Assembly (NCBI GenBank): GCA_002894305.1 | Contig: PGEI01000026.1 | Span: forward strand, 1 to 34,856 | Reading direction: 5' to 3' | DNA from: Comamonadaceae bacterium CD01 | GTDB lineage: Bacteria > Pseudomonadota > Gammaproteobacteria > Burkholderiales > Burkholderiaceae_C | DNA length: 34,856 nt | In this document: piece after piece, positions 24,655 through 33,194 of the stretch | Layout of the letters: every line of letters starts with the position of its first letter | Numbering within the stretch: position 1 is the stretch's first letter | Notes under the pieces: model-generated | The model's database searches: none | What the model was told of the DNA's origin: nothing | The model's input: the letters and a program-made list of their open reading frames with translations, nothing else | Program-made: the position numbers and the translations under genes

Positions 24655-25545
24655 CTACGCCGAGCGTGCGCGCAGCGCCGTGGCCGTGACCCCGCTTGCG
24701 ACGATGAGCAGCATGCCCAGCCAGGCGATGGCGGGCAGGTCGTCGCCGAAGATGACGATGCCGTAGAAGGCGGCAAAGATCAGCCCCGAGTACTGCAGGT
24801 TGGCGACGACCAGCGTGCCGCGGCTGCTGGCCGAGCGCGCGTAGGCCAGCGTCATGCACAGCTGGCCGCCAGCGGCCAGCACGCCGATGGGAATCAGCCA
24901 CAGCGCGGGCCAGCCCGGCCAGGGCGAATGGCCGACGACCAGCATGGCCAGGCCGCCCGCGACCGCGCAGCCGGCGGCGAAGTAGAAGACGGTGCGCGTC
25001 TCGGGCTCGCCCAGGCGCGACAGCGCGACCACCTGCATATAGGCCAGCGCCGCGGCCATGCCGGCGATCAGGCCTACGGTGCCGGCAAAGCCGCCGCCGT
25101 CCTGCACGCTGGGGCGCAGCATCAGCAGGATGCCGCCAAAGCCCACCAGCACGCACAGCACCAGCGGGATTTGCAGCGGCGGGCGCTGCGCCTCGCCCAC
25201 CGCCGGGCGCCAGGCGATCAGCGTGGCGCCGACCAGGAAGAAGGCGATCCACACGCTGCTCATGTAGTTGAAGGTCATGGCCACGGGCAGTGGCAGCTTG
25301 GCGATGGTGTAGAACCAGCAGCCCAGCGAGGTCACGCCGATGAAGCTGCGCCAGGCGTGCATGCCGGGGTAGCGCGTGGACAGCATCACGCCCTGGTGGC
25401 GCGCCAGCGCCCACAGCATGGCCATGCTGATCAGGCCGCGGTAGAACACCAGCTCGGCCGGGTTGAAGTGGCTGGACGCGAGCTTGACGCACACGCCCAT
25501 GCTGGCAAACAGAAACGCTGCCGCAATCATCCACAGGGCTTGCAT
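24655..25545 (-). CDS. EamA/DMT-superfamily membrane transporter
   Basis: Inner-membrane protein of 296 residues with about ten helices in two EamA repeats (about 5-135 and 150-290). Motifs: FNPAELVFYRGLISM near helix 2, VWIAFFLVGATLIAW, and in the second repeat LAYARSASSRGTLVVANLQYSGLIF. The family exports or imports small metabolites such as amino acids; the substrate cannot be inferred. Start ATG 25545 (MQALWMIAAAFLFAS) places the first helix at the N-terminus, as expected. It is 79 bases downstream of the Rieske oxygenase gene on the same strand. Confidence 0.88.
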   Translation of the reverse strand: MQALWMIAAAFLFASMGVCVKLASSHFNPAELVFYRGLISMAMLWALARHQGVMLSTRYPGMHAWRSFIGVTSLGCWFYTIAKLPLPVAMTFNYMSSVWIAFFLVGATLIAWRPAVGEAQRPPLQIPLVLCVLVGFGGILLMLRPSVQDGGGFAGTVGLIAGMAAALAYMQVVALSRLGEPETRTVFYFAAGCAVAGGLAMLVVGHSPWPGWPALWLIPIGVLAAGGQLCMTLAYARSASSRGTLVVANLQYSGLIFAAFYGIVIFGDDLPAIAWLGMLLIVASGVTATALRARSA

Positions 25546-25624
25546 GGGCGTCGTTGAGGTTGGAGGGCAAAAACTGCCAGCGCGTGGGACGCTGGCAGCA
25601 ATGTGGTTGGTGGAGAGCTGGCCT

Positions 25625-26764
25625 TCAGCGCTGGGGTACGGCGTCGCCCATCCTGGTGCGGTACCACTCGTGGAAGTGCTGCATGCCGTCCTCCATCGGG
25701 CTCTGGTAGGGGCCGACCTCGCAGTCGCCGCGCTCCATCAACGCGCGCCGGCCCGCGTCCATGCGCTCGCCGATCTCGTCGTCCTCGATGGCAGTCTCCA
25801 TGTAGGCAGCACGCTGGGCCTCTACGAATTCGCGCTCGAACAGCACGATCTCCTCGGGGTAGTAGAACTCGACCATGTTCAGCGTCTTCTCGGCGCTGAT
25901 CGGATGCAGCGTGGAGACGGTGAGCACCTGCGGGTACCACTCGACCATGATGTGCGGGTAGTAAGTCAGCCAGATGGCGCCGCGCTGAGGCAACTCGCCG
26001 CCCTGGTATTTGAGCAGCACCTCGTGCCATTTTTTGTACACGTCGGAGCCGGGGCTGCCGAAGCTGGGCGCCACGCCTACGGTCTGCACCGAGAACTCGC
26101 GCGCAAACTGCCAGCGCAGGTCGTCGCAGGTGACGAAGTTGCCCAGCCCGGGGTGGAACGGGCCGACGTGGTAGTCCTCCAGATAGACCTCGATGAAGGT
26201 TTTCCAGTTGTAGTTGCACTCGTGCAGCTCGACATGGTCGAGCGCGTAGCCGTCGAACGACAGGTTGCGCGCCTCGGCCATGCCGGCCAGATCCCTGGCG
26301 ATGTCGCGGCCGTTGTCCTCGAACAGCAGGCCGTTCCACTCGCGCAGCGCGTAGTTGTTCAGGTGCAGACAGGGGTCCTGCTCGAAATGCGGCGCGCCCA
26401 GCAGCTTGCCGTCGTCGGCATAGGTCCAGCGGTGAATCGGGCAGACGATGTTGCCGCCCGCGTGGCCGCGCCCCTCGTCCATCAGGTTGCCGCGCCCGGC
26501 CAGCATCACCGCCTGGCGGTGGCGGCAGCAGTTGGACAGCAGCTGCAGCTGGCCCTGTGCATTGCGCAGCAGCGCGCGCCCGCCTTTTTCCTGGGGCAGC
26601 ACGTAGTAATCGTGCGGCTGGGGCACGGCCAGCTGGTGGCCGACGTAGCGCGGCCCCTGGGCAAACAGCTGTTGGCGCTCCTGCATGAACAGCGCCGGGT
26701 CGAAATAGCTGGAAGGCGGTAGCTGGCTGGCGGCGGGCTGCAGTCGAAGACTTAAATCAGACAT
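25625..26764 (-). CDS. Rieske non-heme iron oxygenase, alpha subunit
   Basis: A 379-residue oxygenase. The Rieske 2Fe-2S site is Cys80-x-His82 and Cys108-x-x-His111, with 25 residues between His82 and Cys108 (15-17 is more usual), the extra being an NLMDEGRG-like loop. The mononuclear iron ligands are His199 and His204 in [13 protein letters not shown]. Glu196, not Asp, sits three before His199, where the bridging acid lies; Glu at this place is the pattern of choline monooxygenase, CntA and GbcA-like enzymes. So an aliphatic or quaternary-amine-like substrate is at least as likely as an arene. No reductase or ferredoxin is adjacent. A structured leader precedes it. Confidence 0.9.
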   Translation of the reverse strand: MSDLSLRLQPAASQLPPSSYFDPALFMQERQQLFAQGPRYVGHQLAVPQPHDYYVLPQEKGGRALLRNAQGQLQLLSNCCRHRQAVMLAGRGNLMDEGRGHAGGNIVCPIHRWTYADDGKLLGAPHFEQDPCLHLNNYALREWNGLLFEDNGRDIARDLAGMAEARNLSFDGYALDHVELHECNYNWKTFIEVYLEDYHVGPFHPGLGNFVTCDDLRWQFAREFSVQTVGVAPSFGSPGSDVYKKWHEVLLKYQGGELPQRGAIWLTYYPHIMVEWYPQVLTVSTLHPISAEKTLNMVEFYYPEEIVLFEREFVEAQRAAYMETAIEDDEIGERMDAGRRALMERGDCEVGPYQSPMEDGMQHFHEWYRTRMGDAVPQR

Positions 26765-26892
26765 CGGTGGGCTCTGACCTAAAGACTCCCCACAGGGAGG
26801 GCACGGCTTTCCGCAAGGAAAGAGTGCGGGCTGAAAAAACGAAACCGGCCGCGCACAGCGAGGGCAGCCGGTTGAAAGGGAAAGGGATTATA
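26765..26892 (-). promoter_or_regulatory. promoter and structured 5' leader of the Rieske oxygenase gene
   Basis: On the minus strand a perfect TATAAT (26892-26887) should start transcription near 26880; the -35 is poor. The ~116-base leader contains three successive stem-loops. First, AACCGGC/GCCGGTT (26873-26867 with 26849-26843) is followed three bases later by six T, like a terminator. Second, CTTTCC/GGAAAG (26807-26822) lies inside an outer GCAC/GTGC pairing. Third, CTCCC/GGGAG is at 26786-26799. The first could act as an attenuator. No known riboswitch class was recognised. Confidence 0.45.
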
Positions 26893-26928
26893 GAAAGTGG
26901 GGTTATTTCCTCGACCGGGGTATGTGTA

Positions 26929-26991
26929 TTGGCGCTCTTGGGCATGCGCCTAAAATCAAGGGTTTGCACAGGACGCATGGGCGTCCTTTTT
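26929..26991 (+). promoter_or_regulatory. candidate xseB promoter and immediate-downstream hairpin
   Basis: TTGGCG (26929-26934) and TAAAAT (26951-26956), 16 bases apart, form a fair sigma70 promoter with a start near 26963. A few bases on, GGACGC (26971-26976) pairs with GCGTCC (26981-26986) and is followed by five T. The hairpin is thus at the very 5' end of the message and may protect it, or act as a weak attenuator. The xseB start is 60 bases further on. Confidence 0.4.
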
Positions 26992-27051
26992 CTGCACGGG
27001 GCGCCCGGCCGCCCCATTCCTGTTTTGTGCGCCCCGGCGCTTTTGCCCTCT

Positions 27052-27315
27052 ATGCCCAAGGCTGCTGCCTCTTCCACCCGAACCGCCCCCGCGGACAACC
27101 TTGCTCCCGAGCCCGCCAGCTACGAGGCCGCCGTGCAGGAGCTCGAAGCGCTGATCGCGCGCGTCGAATCGGGCCAGCTGCCGCTGGAGCAGATGCTGGC
27201 CGGCTACCAGCGCGGCGCGCAGCTGCTGGCGTTCTGCCGCGCGCGGCTGCAGGCAGTGCAAGACCAGGTCAAGGTGCTTGACGAGGGCGGCCTGCAGCCA
27301 TGGACTGCGCAGTGA
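27052..27315 (+). CDS. xseB: exodeoxyribonuclease VII small subunit
   Basis: Small subunit of 87 residues that partners XseA to degrade single-stranded DNA. The core (about 22-80) is diagnostic: [25 protein letters not shown] then [16 protein letters not shown]. The N-terminal ~20 residues are Ala/Thr/Pro-rich and probably disordered. No good ribosome site precedes ATG 27052; the start is chosen by length. It overlaps the start of ispA by 16 bases, a common xseB-ispA-dxs arrangement in proteobacteria. xseA is not in the window. Confidence 0.92.
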   Translation: MPKAAASSTRTAPADNLAPEPASYEAAVQELEALIARVESGQLPLEQMLAGYQRGAQLLAFCRARLQAVQDQVKVLDEGGLQPWTAQ

Positions 27316-28205
27316 CCGCAGCCCTGTTCGACCTGCCCGCCTGGATGGACGGGCAGCTGGCCCGTGTGGAGCAGGCGCTGGAGCGCTGGGTGGACGAGGA
27401 TGCGCCCGCCGGCCTGGGCCAGGCGATGCGCTATGCGGTGCTCGACGGTGGCAAGCGCCTGCGCCCGCTGCTGGTGCTGGCCGCAAGCGAAGCCGTGGGC
27501 GGCCATGCCGAGGCGGCGCTGCGCGCGGCCTGCGCGGTCGAGCTGATCCACGCCTACTCGCTGGTGCACGACGACATGCCGTGCATGGACAACGACGTGC
27601 TGCGCCGCGGCAAGCCGACGGTGCATGTGCAGTTTGGCCAGGCGCAGGCACTGCTGGCCGGCGACGCGCTGCAGGCCCTGGCGTTTGAATTGCTGACCCC
27701 GGCGGCCGGCGTGCCCGAGCCGCTGCAGGCGCGCCTGTGCCGCCAGCTGGCGCGCGCCGCCGGCGCCGAGGGCATGGCCGGCGGCCAGGCGATTGACCTG
27801 GCCAGCGTAGGCAAGCAGCTTGACGAGGCGCAGCTGCGGCGCATGCACTGCCTGAAGACCGGCGCGTTGTTGCGCGCCAGCGTGCAGATGGGCGCGGCCT
27901 GCGGCGTCGCGGACGCGGCTGCACAGCAGGCGCTGGCGCGCTATGGTGAGGCGCTGGGCCTGGCCTTCCAGGTGGTCGACGACGTGCTGGACGTGGTGGC
28001 CGACAGCGCCACGCTGGGCAAGACCGCCGGCAAGGACGCAGCCAGCGACAAGCCGACCTATGTGTCGCTGATGGGGCTGGACGGCGCGCGCGCCCACGCC
28101 CGCGACCTGCGCGCGCAGGCGCATGCGGCGCTGGCGGCCAGCGGGCTGGCCGACACGCGCGCACTGGCGGCGCTGGCCGACATGGTGGTCGAGCGCTCGC
28201 ACTGA
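27300..28205 (+). CDS. ispA: farnesyl diphosphate synthase
   Basis: Cytoplasmic (2E,6E)-farnesyl diphosphate synthase of 301 residues; adds IPP to DMAPP and then to GPP. First Asp-rich motif DDMPCMD at 91-97, with the two-residue insertion of bacterial type II FPP synthases. Second motif DDVLD at 227-231. IPP-binding GKRLRP at 51-56. The start overlaps the end of xseB, and dxs follows 44 bases after the stop; together they supply isoprenoid precursors. Length is normal. Confidence 0.94.
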   Translation: MDCAVTAALFDLPAWMDGQLARVEQALERWVDEDAPAGLGQAMRYAVLDGGKRLRPLLVLAASEAVGGHAEAALRAACAVELIHAYSLVHDDMPCMDNDVLRRGKPTVHVQFGQAQALLAGDALQALAFELLTPAAGVPEPLQARLCRQLARAAGAEGMAGGQAIDLASVGKQLDEAQLRRMHCLKTGALLRASVQMGAACGVADAAAQQALARYGEALGLAFQVVDDVLDVVADSATLGKTAGKDAASDKPTYVSLMGLDGARAHARDLRAQAHAALAASGLADTRALAALADMVVERSH

Positions 28206-28210
28206 ACCCA

Positions 28211-28233
28211 GCCCGGGCGCCGCCCGCCCGGGC
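28211..28233 (+). other. GC-only hairpin between ispA and dxs
   Basis: GCCCGGGCG (28211-28219) pairs perfectly with CGCCCGGGC (28225-28233) over a five-base loop. There is no T tract, so it is not a classic terminator. It ends 16 bases before the preferred dxs start and could stabilise or process the ispA message, or mildly separate dxs from it. Confidence 0.5.
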
Positions 28234-28249
28234 CAAGACAATGAGGCCT

Positions 28250-30154
28250 ATGTCGATGAACTCCTATCCGCTGCTCGAACGTGTGAATGACCCGGCCGAC
28301 CTGCGCCGGCTGTCGCGCGCCGACCTCAAGGGCCTGGCCGGCGAGCTGCGCGACTTCGTGCTGCACAGCGTTGCGCGCACCGGGGGCCATCTGTCGTCCA
28401 ACCTGGGGACGGTGGAGTTGACCATTGCGCTGCACGCGGTGTTCAACACGCCGCACGACCGCCTGGTGTGGGACGTGGGCCACCAGACCTATCCGCACAA
28501 GATCCTGACCGGGCGGCGCGAGGCAATGGCCGGCCTGCGCCAGCTCGGCGGCATCTCGGGCTTTCCGCAGCGCGCCGAGAGCGTGTATGACACCTTCGGC
28601 ACGGCGCACTCGTCGACCAGCATCTCGGCTGCGCTGGGCATGGCGTTGGCCGCAAAGCAAAAGGGCGAGAGCCGCCACAGCGTGGCCATCATCGGCGACG
28701 GCGCGATGACCGCCGGCATGGCCTTCGAGGCGCTGAACAACGCCGGTGTGTCCGACGCCAACCTGCTCGTCATCCTCAACGACAACGACATGAGCATCAG
28801 CCCGCCGGTGGGCGCGCTCAACCGCTACCTGGCGCAGCTGATGAGCGGGCAGTTCTACGCCAAGGCACGCGATGTGGGGCGCAGCATGCTGAAGAACGTG
28901 CCGCCGCTGCTCGAACTCGCCAAGCGCCTGGAGCAGCAGGCCAAGGGCGTGGTGCTGCCGGCGACGCTGTTCGAGAACTTCGGTTTCCACTACATCGGCC
29001 CTATCGACGGGCACGACCTGGACGCGCTGATCCCGACGCTGGAGAACATCAAAAGCCTCAAGGGCCCGCAGTTCCTGCACGTGGTCACCAAGAAGGGCCA
29101 GGGCTACAAGCTGGCCGAGCAGGATCCGGTGGCCTACCACGGCCCGGGCAAGTTCGACCCGCAGGTGGGCCTGGTCAAGAGCGCGGCGCCGGCCAAGCAA
29201 ACTTTCACCCAGGTATTCGGCCAATGGCTGTGCGACATGGCCGAGAAGGACACCCGCCTTGTCGGCATCACGCCGGCGATGCGCGAAGGCTCGGGCATGG
29301 TCGAGTTCAATCGGCGCTTTCCCGCGCGCTACTACGACGTGGGCATTGCCGAGCAGCATGCGGTCACCTTTGCCGCCGGCATGGCCTGCGAGGGTGTCAA
29401 GCCGGTAGTGGCGATCTATTCGACCTTTTTGCAGCGCGGCTACGACCAGATGATCCACGACGTGGCGCTGCAAAACCTGCCCGTGGTGTTTGCGCTGGAC
29501 CGCGCCGGCCTGGTGGGCGCCGACGGCGCGACGCATGCCGGCAACTACGACATCGCCTTCATCCGCTGCATTCCCAACATGAGCCTGGCCTGCCCGGCCG
29601 ATGAGCGTGAATGCCGCCAGCTGCTCACCACCGCCTACGAGCAGGATCACCCGGTGGCCGTGCGCTACCCGCGCGGCGCCGGTGTGGGCGTGGCGCCGCT
29701 GCCGGGCCTGGACGGCCTGCCCTTCGGCGAGGGCGAGCTGCGCCGCCAGGGCCGGCGCGTGGCCATTCTTGCGTTTGGCACCTTGCTCTACCCGGCGCTG
29801 GAGGCTGCCGAGCGGCTGGGCGCCACCGTGGTCAACATGCGCTGGGCCAAGCCGCTCGACACCGATTTGTTGCTGCAGGTGGCGCAAGAGCACGACGCGC
29901 TGGTGACGCTGGAGGAAGGCGCGATCATGGGCGGCGCAGGCAGTGCCGTGGCCGAGGCGCTGGCCGAGGCCGACCTCGTCAAGCCCGTGCTGCACCTGGG
30001 CCTGCCCGACGCCTTCATCGAGCATGGCGACCCGGCCAGGCTGCTGGCGCTGCATGGGCTGGACGCCGTGGGCATCGAGTGCGCCATCCGCACGCGCTTT
30101 GCCGCGCTGCTGGACGCCGCAGCCGCGCCCGGCGCCGCGCTGCGCGCAGTCTGA
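28250..30154 (+). CDS. dxs: 1-deoxy-D-xylulose-5-phosphate synthase
   Basis: Thiamine-diphosphate enzyme of 634 residues joining pyruvate and glyceraldehyde 3-phosphate, the first step of the MEP pathway to IPP/DMAPP. Conserved: [16 protein letters not shown] (His78), [18 protein letters not shown] (ThDP/Mg site near 149), [19 protein letters not shown] with the catalytic Glu, and [15 protein letters not shown]. ATGs at 28241, 28250 and 28256 are all in frame. 28250 gives [12 protein letters not shown], like related proteins; AGG at 28244-28246 would best serve 28256. No defect is seen. Follows ispA; downstream runs into the sorA leader. Confidence 0.95.
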   Translation: MSMNSYPLLERVNDPADLRRLSRADLKGLAGELRDFVLHSVARTGGHLSSNLGTVELTIALHAVFNTPHDRLVWDVGHQTYPHKILTGRREAMAGLRQLGGISGFPQRAESVYDTFGTAHSSTSISAALGMALAAKQKGESRHSVAIIGDGAMTAGMAFEALNNAGVSDANLLVILNDNDMSISPPVGALNRYLAQLMSGQFYAKARDVGRSMLKNVPPLLELAKRLEQQAKGVVLPATLFENFGFHYIGPIDGHDLDALIPTLENIKSLKGPQFLHVVTKKGQGYKLAEQDPVAYHGPGKFDPQVGLVKSAAPAKQTFTQVFGQWLCDMAEKDTRLVGITPAMREGSGMVEFNRRFPARYYDVGIAEQHAVTFAAGMACEGVKPVVAIYSTFLQRGYDQMIHDVALQNLPVVFALDRAGLVGADGATHAGNYDIAFIRCIPNMSLACPADERECRQLLTTAYEQDHPVAVRYPRGAGVGVAPLPGLDGLPFGEGELRRQGRRVAILAFGTLLYPALEAAERLGATVVNMRWAKPLDTDLLLQVAQEHDALVTLEEGAIMGGAGSAVAEALAEADLVKPVLHLGLPDAFIEHGDPARLLALHGLDAVGIECAIRTRFAALLDAAAAPGAALRAV

Positions 30155-30262
30155 GCAGCACCTGCGCGGCGGGCAGCGGCTCGCCAACATGGGAAGAACC
30201 CGGGGGCGACGCCGGTGCACGCTGGCGCGTAATTGGCAATAATGAACCGGTTCGCCGGGCAC

Positions 30263-30275
30263 TACAAAGCTTGTA
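30263..30275. promoter_or_regulatory. 13-bp palindrome upstream of sorA, operator candidate
   Basis: TACAAAGCTTGTA (arms TACAA and TTGTA around AGC, extended by C/G outside) lies 84 bases before the sorA start. It is a T-N11-A LysR-type form and matches the porin-upstream element at 923-935 in 11 of 13 bases. AATAAT about 30 bases upstream could be a -10 box, in which case the site would sit just downstream of the transcription start. Confidence 0.4.
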
Positions 30276-30358
30276 GCAGTATCCAGCCCGGCGGCACGTT
30301 TTCCACCATGGGCGCGGGCCTTGCCGGGCCGGCCCATCCAACGACAAGGAGACCTCCC

Positions 30359-31585
30359 ATGCCTGTTTTTCAACCCCAATCCGACGCGTTGCGTGCGACG
30401 CGCCGCCAGGCCTTGTGGACCGGCGGCGGCCTGGCCGCACTGGTTGCCGCGCCCGGGGTGGCGCTGGCCGACACCGGCAAGAGCGAGGCGCCGGCCAAGG
30501 CGCTGCCCGCCTACGCGCGCTGGAAGAACGCCGACGCGATGATCGTGCACAGCGCCAACACCATCGAGTTGCGCCGCGACCATTTTGGCCAGGGCTCGGT
30601 CACGCCGACCGACTACCTGTACGTGCGCAACAATCTGAATCCGCCGTCCGAGGACATCGTCAAGGATCCGGACGCCTGGGTGATCGAGATTTCCGGCGTG
30701 GCCAACCCGATGCGCACCACGCTCGGCGAGCTCAAGCGCCTGGGTCTCACATCGGTGACCATGGTGCTGCAGTGCTCGGGCAACGGCCGCGGCTATTTTC
30801 CGCACAAGCCCAGTGGCACCCAGTGGCGCGAGGGCGCGGCCGGTTGCGTGACCTTTACCGGCGTGCCGCTCAAGGTGGTGGCCGAGGCGCTGGGCGGCGT
30901 TGCCGGCGGCGCCAAATACATCACCGGCACCGGTGGCGAGACGATTCCCGAGGGCATCGACCCCAAGACCGTGATGGTTGAGCGCTCGGTGCCGCTGGCC
31001 GCGCTGGACGACGCCATCCTGGCCTGGGAACTGAACGGCGAGCCGCTGCCGCTGGCGCACGGCGGGCCGCTGCGCATGATCGTGCCCGGCTACATGGGCG
31101 TGAACAACATCAAGTACATCAAGCACCTGGCCTTCACCGCCGAGCAGTCTCCAGCCAAGATCCAGCAGAGCAGCTACCGCTTCACGCCGGTGGGCACCAA
31201 GGGCAACCCCGGCGCGCCGTCGCTGTGGGCCGTGCCGGTCAACTCCTGGCTGACCAGCCCGGTGCAGCAGGGCAAGCCGGTCAAGGCCGGGCGCGTGCAA
31301 CTCGTCGGCGTGGCCTTTGGCGGCGCCCATCCGATCAAGGGCGTGGAGGTGTCGACCGACGGCGGCAAGACCTGGGCTGCCGCCCAGTGGTTTGGCGCCG
31401 ACCTGGGGCCGTTTGCCTGGCGCAACTTCGTGCTCGCCGTCGATCTCAAGCCCGGCACCTACCAAGTCGCCACGCGCGCAAGCAATGCCCAGGGCGAGGT
31501 GCAGCCGCGCGAGCGCGTCGAGAACGAGCGCGGCTACAACAACAACAGCTGGCTGGATCGCAGCATCGAGCTGGTGGTGGCCTGA
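30359..31585 (+). CDS. sorA: sulfite dehydrogenase, molybdopterin subunit (SorA-like)
   Basis: Periplasmic molybdenum enzyme oxidising sulfite to sulfate, 408 residues. The Tat signal has Arg15-Arg16 (TRRQALW) and ends near GVALA. The Moco domain contains LYVRNNLNPP and the invariant molybdenum ligand Cys139 in LQCSGNGRGYF. The C-terminal dimerisation domain has VSTDGGKTWAAA and RNFVLAVDL. AAGGAGA before ATG 30359 fixes the start. A cytochrome c follows at once, as in SorAB. The sequence alone cannot rule out a related sulfite-oxidase-fold enzyme, but the pairing is strong support. Confidence 0.88.
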   Translation: MPVFQPQSDALRATRRQALWTGGGLAALVAAPGVALADTGKSEAPAKALPAYARWKNADAMIVHSANTIELRRDHFGQGSVTPTDYLYVRNNLNPPSEDIVKDPDAWVIEISGVANPMRTTLGELKRLGLTSVTMVLQCSGNGRGYFPHKPSGTQWREGAAGCVTFTGVPLKVVAEALGGVAGGAKYITGTGGETIPEGIDPKTVMVERSVPLAALDDAILAWELNGEPLPLAHGGPLRMIVPGYMGVNNIKYIKHLAFTAEQSPAKIQQSSYRFTPVGTKGNPGAPSLWAVPVNSWLTSPVQQGKPVKAGRVQLVGVAFGGAHPIKGVEVSTDGGKTWAAAQWFGADLGPFAWRNFVLAVDLKPGTYQVATRASNAQGEVQPRERVENERGYNNNSWLDRSIELVVA

Positions 31586-31586
31586 G

Positions 31587-31937
31587 GTGGTTCGGCGCAT
31601 AACAGTGGCCCGTGTGGCCGCCGCCGCGCTGGCCTGCGCCGCCTGGGCAGCGCAGGCCCAGCAGTCGGCCGTGCCGGACGCGGCGCAGATCGACCTGGGG
31701 CGCAAGGTGTTCACCCAGCAGGCCAGCCCGGCCTGCGCGGTGTGCCACACGCTGCGCGACGCGCAGGCCGATGGTTCCATCGGCCCGGATCTCAATGAAC
31801 TGCAGCCCGGCAGCGACCAGGTGCGCGCGGTGCTGCGCGACGGTTCGGGTGCCATGCCCTCGTTCGAGGGACAGCTGACGCCCGAACAGCTGGAGGCGGT
31901 GATTGCCTATGTGGTATGGGCGTCGCGCGCCCCGTGA
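31587..31937 (+). CDS. sorB: sulfite dehydrogenase cytochrome c subunit (SorB-like)
   Basis: Small periplasmic c-type cytochrome, 116 residues from the GTG at 31587. Signal peptide to about AQA (23-24). Heme attachment CAVCH at 50-54, and axial Met90 in GSGAMPSF. The GTG lies one base after the sorA stop codon, so translation is probably coupled; GTG 31605 is also possible. It should take electrons from SorA and pass them to the respiratory chain. Confidence 0.88.
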   Translation: MVRRITVARVAAAALACAAWAAQAQQSAVPDAAQIDLGRKVFTQQASPACAVCHTLRDAQADGSIGPDLNELQPGSDQVRAVLRDGSGAMPSFEGQLTPEQLEAVIAYVVWASRAP

Positions 31938-32023
31938 ACCAGGCGTTTTGCCGGAGCGTTTTGTCCGTGGAACGTACTACACTGCAACAGTTTGTTCCCA
32001 ACCATTCTTCCAAGGAGTCAATG

Positions 32024-33106
32024 ATGGATCGTCGTTCCCTCATCAAGCATGCAGGCGTGGCCGGTGTGCTGGCCGCTGGCGTGGCGCCCGCGGTGCACGC
32101 GCAGCAGACCGTGCGCTGGCGCCTGGCCACCAGCTTTCCGAAGGCGCTGGAGACGCTGCACGGCTGCGCCGTGAAATTCTCCGAGACCGTCAAGGCGCTG
32201 TCGGGTGGCAAGTTCGAGGTGTCGGTGCATGCTGCTGGCGAGCTGATCCCGGCGTTCGGCATCGTTGATGCGCTGGCCGACGACTCGATCGAGATGGGCG
32301 AGACCGCAGCCTATTACTACACCGGCAAGGATCCGTCGTTTGCCTTCAGCTGCGCCATTCCGTTTGGTTTCACGCCGCAGCAGAACCAGGCCTGGAAGCT
32401 GCACGGCAACGGCCACAAGCTGCTCGACGAACTGTTCGCCAAGTACAACTTCTTCGCCCGCAGCGCGCTGAACACCGGCACCCAGATGGGCGGCTGGTAC
32501 CGCAAGGAAATGAACAAGCCCGAGGACTTCAAGGGCCTGAAGATGCGCCTGGGCGGCGGCGTGTTCGGCGAATCCATGGCCAAGCTGGGCGTGGTGGCGC
32601 AAAACATGCCCGGCGGTGACGTTTACCAGGCACTGGAAAAAGGCACGCTGGATGCAGCCGAGTTCGTCGGCCCCTACGACGACGAGAAGATGGGCTGGAA
32701 CAAGGTGGCCAAGTACTACTACTACGGCGCCTGGTGGGAAGGCGGCGCTGACCTGGAGTTCTTCATCAACAACAAGGCCTACGCCAAGTTGTCGCCCGAG
32801 TACAAGGCGATCGTCAATGCGGCCATGGATGTGGCCTACAACGACGGTACCTCCAAGTACCTGTACCTGAACCCGATTTCGCTCAAACGCCTGGTGGCCA
32901 CCGGTACCCAGCTCAAGCGCTTCAACAAGGAGATCGTGCAGGCAGGTTTCAATGCGACCCAGGAGGTCTACGCCGAGCACAGCGCCAAGGATCCGCAGTT
33001 CAAGAAAATTCTGGACGATCTGAGGGCTTTCCAACGCGACCAGATCCTGTGGAACCGAGTTTCCGAACTGGTCTTCACGCAGGACATGGCGTCGCTGAAG
33101 ATCTGA
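32024..33106 (+). CDS. TRAP transporter solute-binding protein (2-oxoacid/TakP type)
   Basis: Periplasmic binding protein of 360 residues. The N-terminus MDRRSLIKHAG with a hydrophobic stretch ending VHAQQT suggests a Tat signal. WRLATSFPKALETL and EMGETAAYYYTGKDPSFAF mark the DctP clade that includes TakP, a 2-oxoacid binder. AAGGAG six bases upstream favours ATG 32024 over 32021. No permease genes lie beside it. The enlarged DctQM pair at 21175-23647 belongs to the same subgroup by its long DctM and is the natural partner, though 8.4 kb away. Confidence 0.9.
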   Translation: MDRRSLIKHAGVAGVLAAGVAPAVHAQQTVRWRLATSFPKALETLHGCAVKFSETVKALSGGKFEVSVHAAGELIPAFGIVDALADDSIEMGETAAYYYTGKDPSFAFSCAIPFGFTPQQNQAWKLHGNGHKLLDELFAKYNFFARSALNTGTQMGGWYRKEMNKPEDFKGLKMRLGGGVFGESMAKLGVVAQNMPGGDVYQALEKGTLDAAEFVGPYDDEKMGWNKVAKYYYYGAWWEGGADLEFFINNKAYAKLSPEYKAIVNAAMDVAYNDGTSKYLYLNPISLKRLVATGTQLKRFNKEIVQAGFNATQEVYAEHSAKDPQFKKILDDLRAFQRDQILWNRVSELVFTQDMASLKI

Positions 33107-33146
33107 TGGCAGCTTGATGCCACCGCGCGTCCTTGGCGCGCGCATG

Positions 33147-33179
33147 AAAAAACCGCAGTCCGATGACTGCGGTTTTTTT
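33147..33179. terminator. bidirectional rho-independent terminator
   Basis: AAAAAACCGCAGTC (33147-33160) pairs perfectly with GACTGCGGTTTTTT (33165-33178) over a four-base loop, with T tracts on both strands. It ends the TRAP binding-protein gene and the convergent aldehyde dehydrogenase gene. Confidence 0.93.
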
Positions 33180-33194
33180 CACTAAAAACTGCCG

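Noticed and set aside
28058-31855. A 1265-codon open frame on the minus strand opposite ispA, dxs and sorA
   Set aside because: It is the antisense of three well-identified genes; such long open antisense frames arise from high third-position GC. The translation is Ala/His/Arg/Gln-rich without family motifs.
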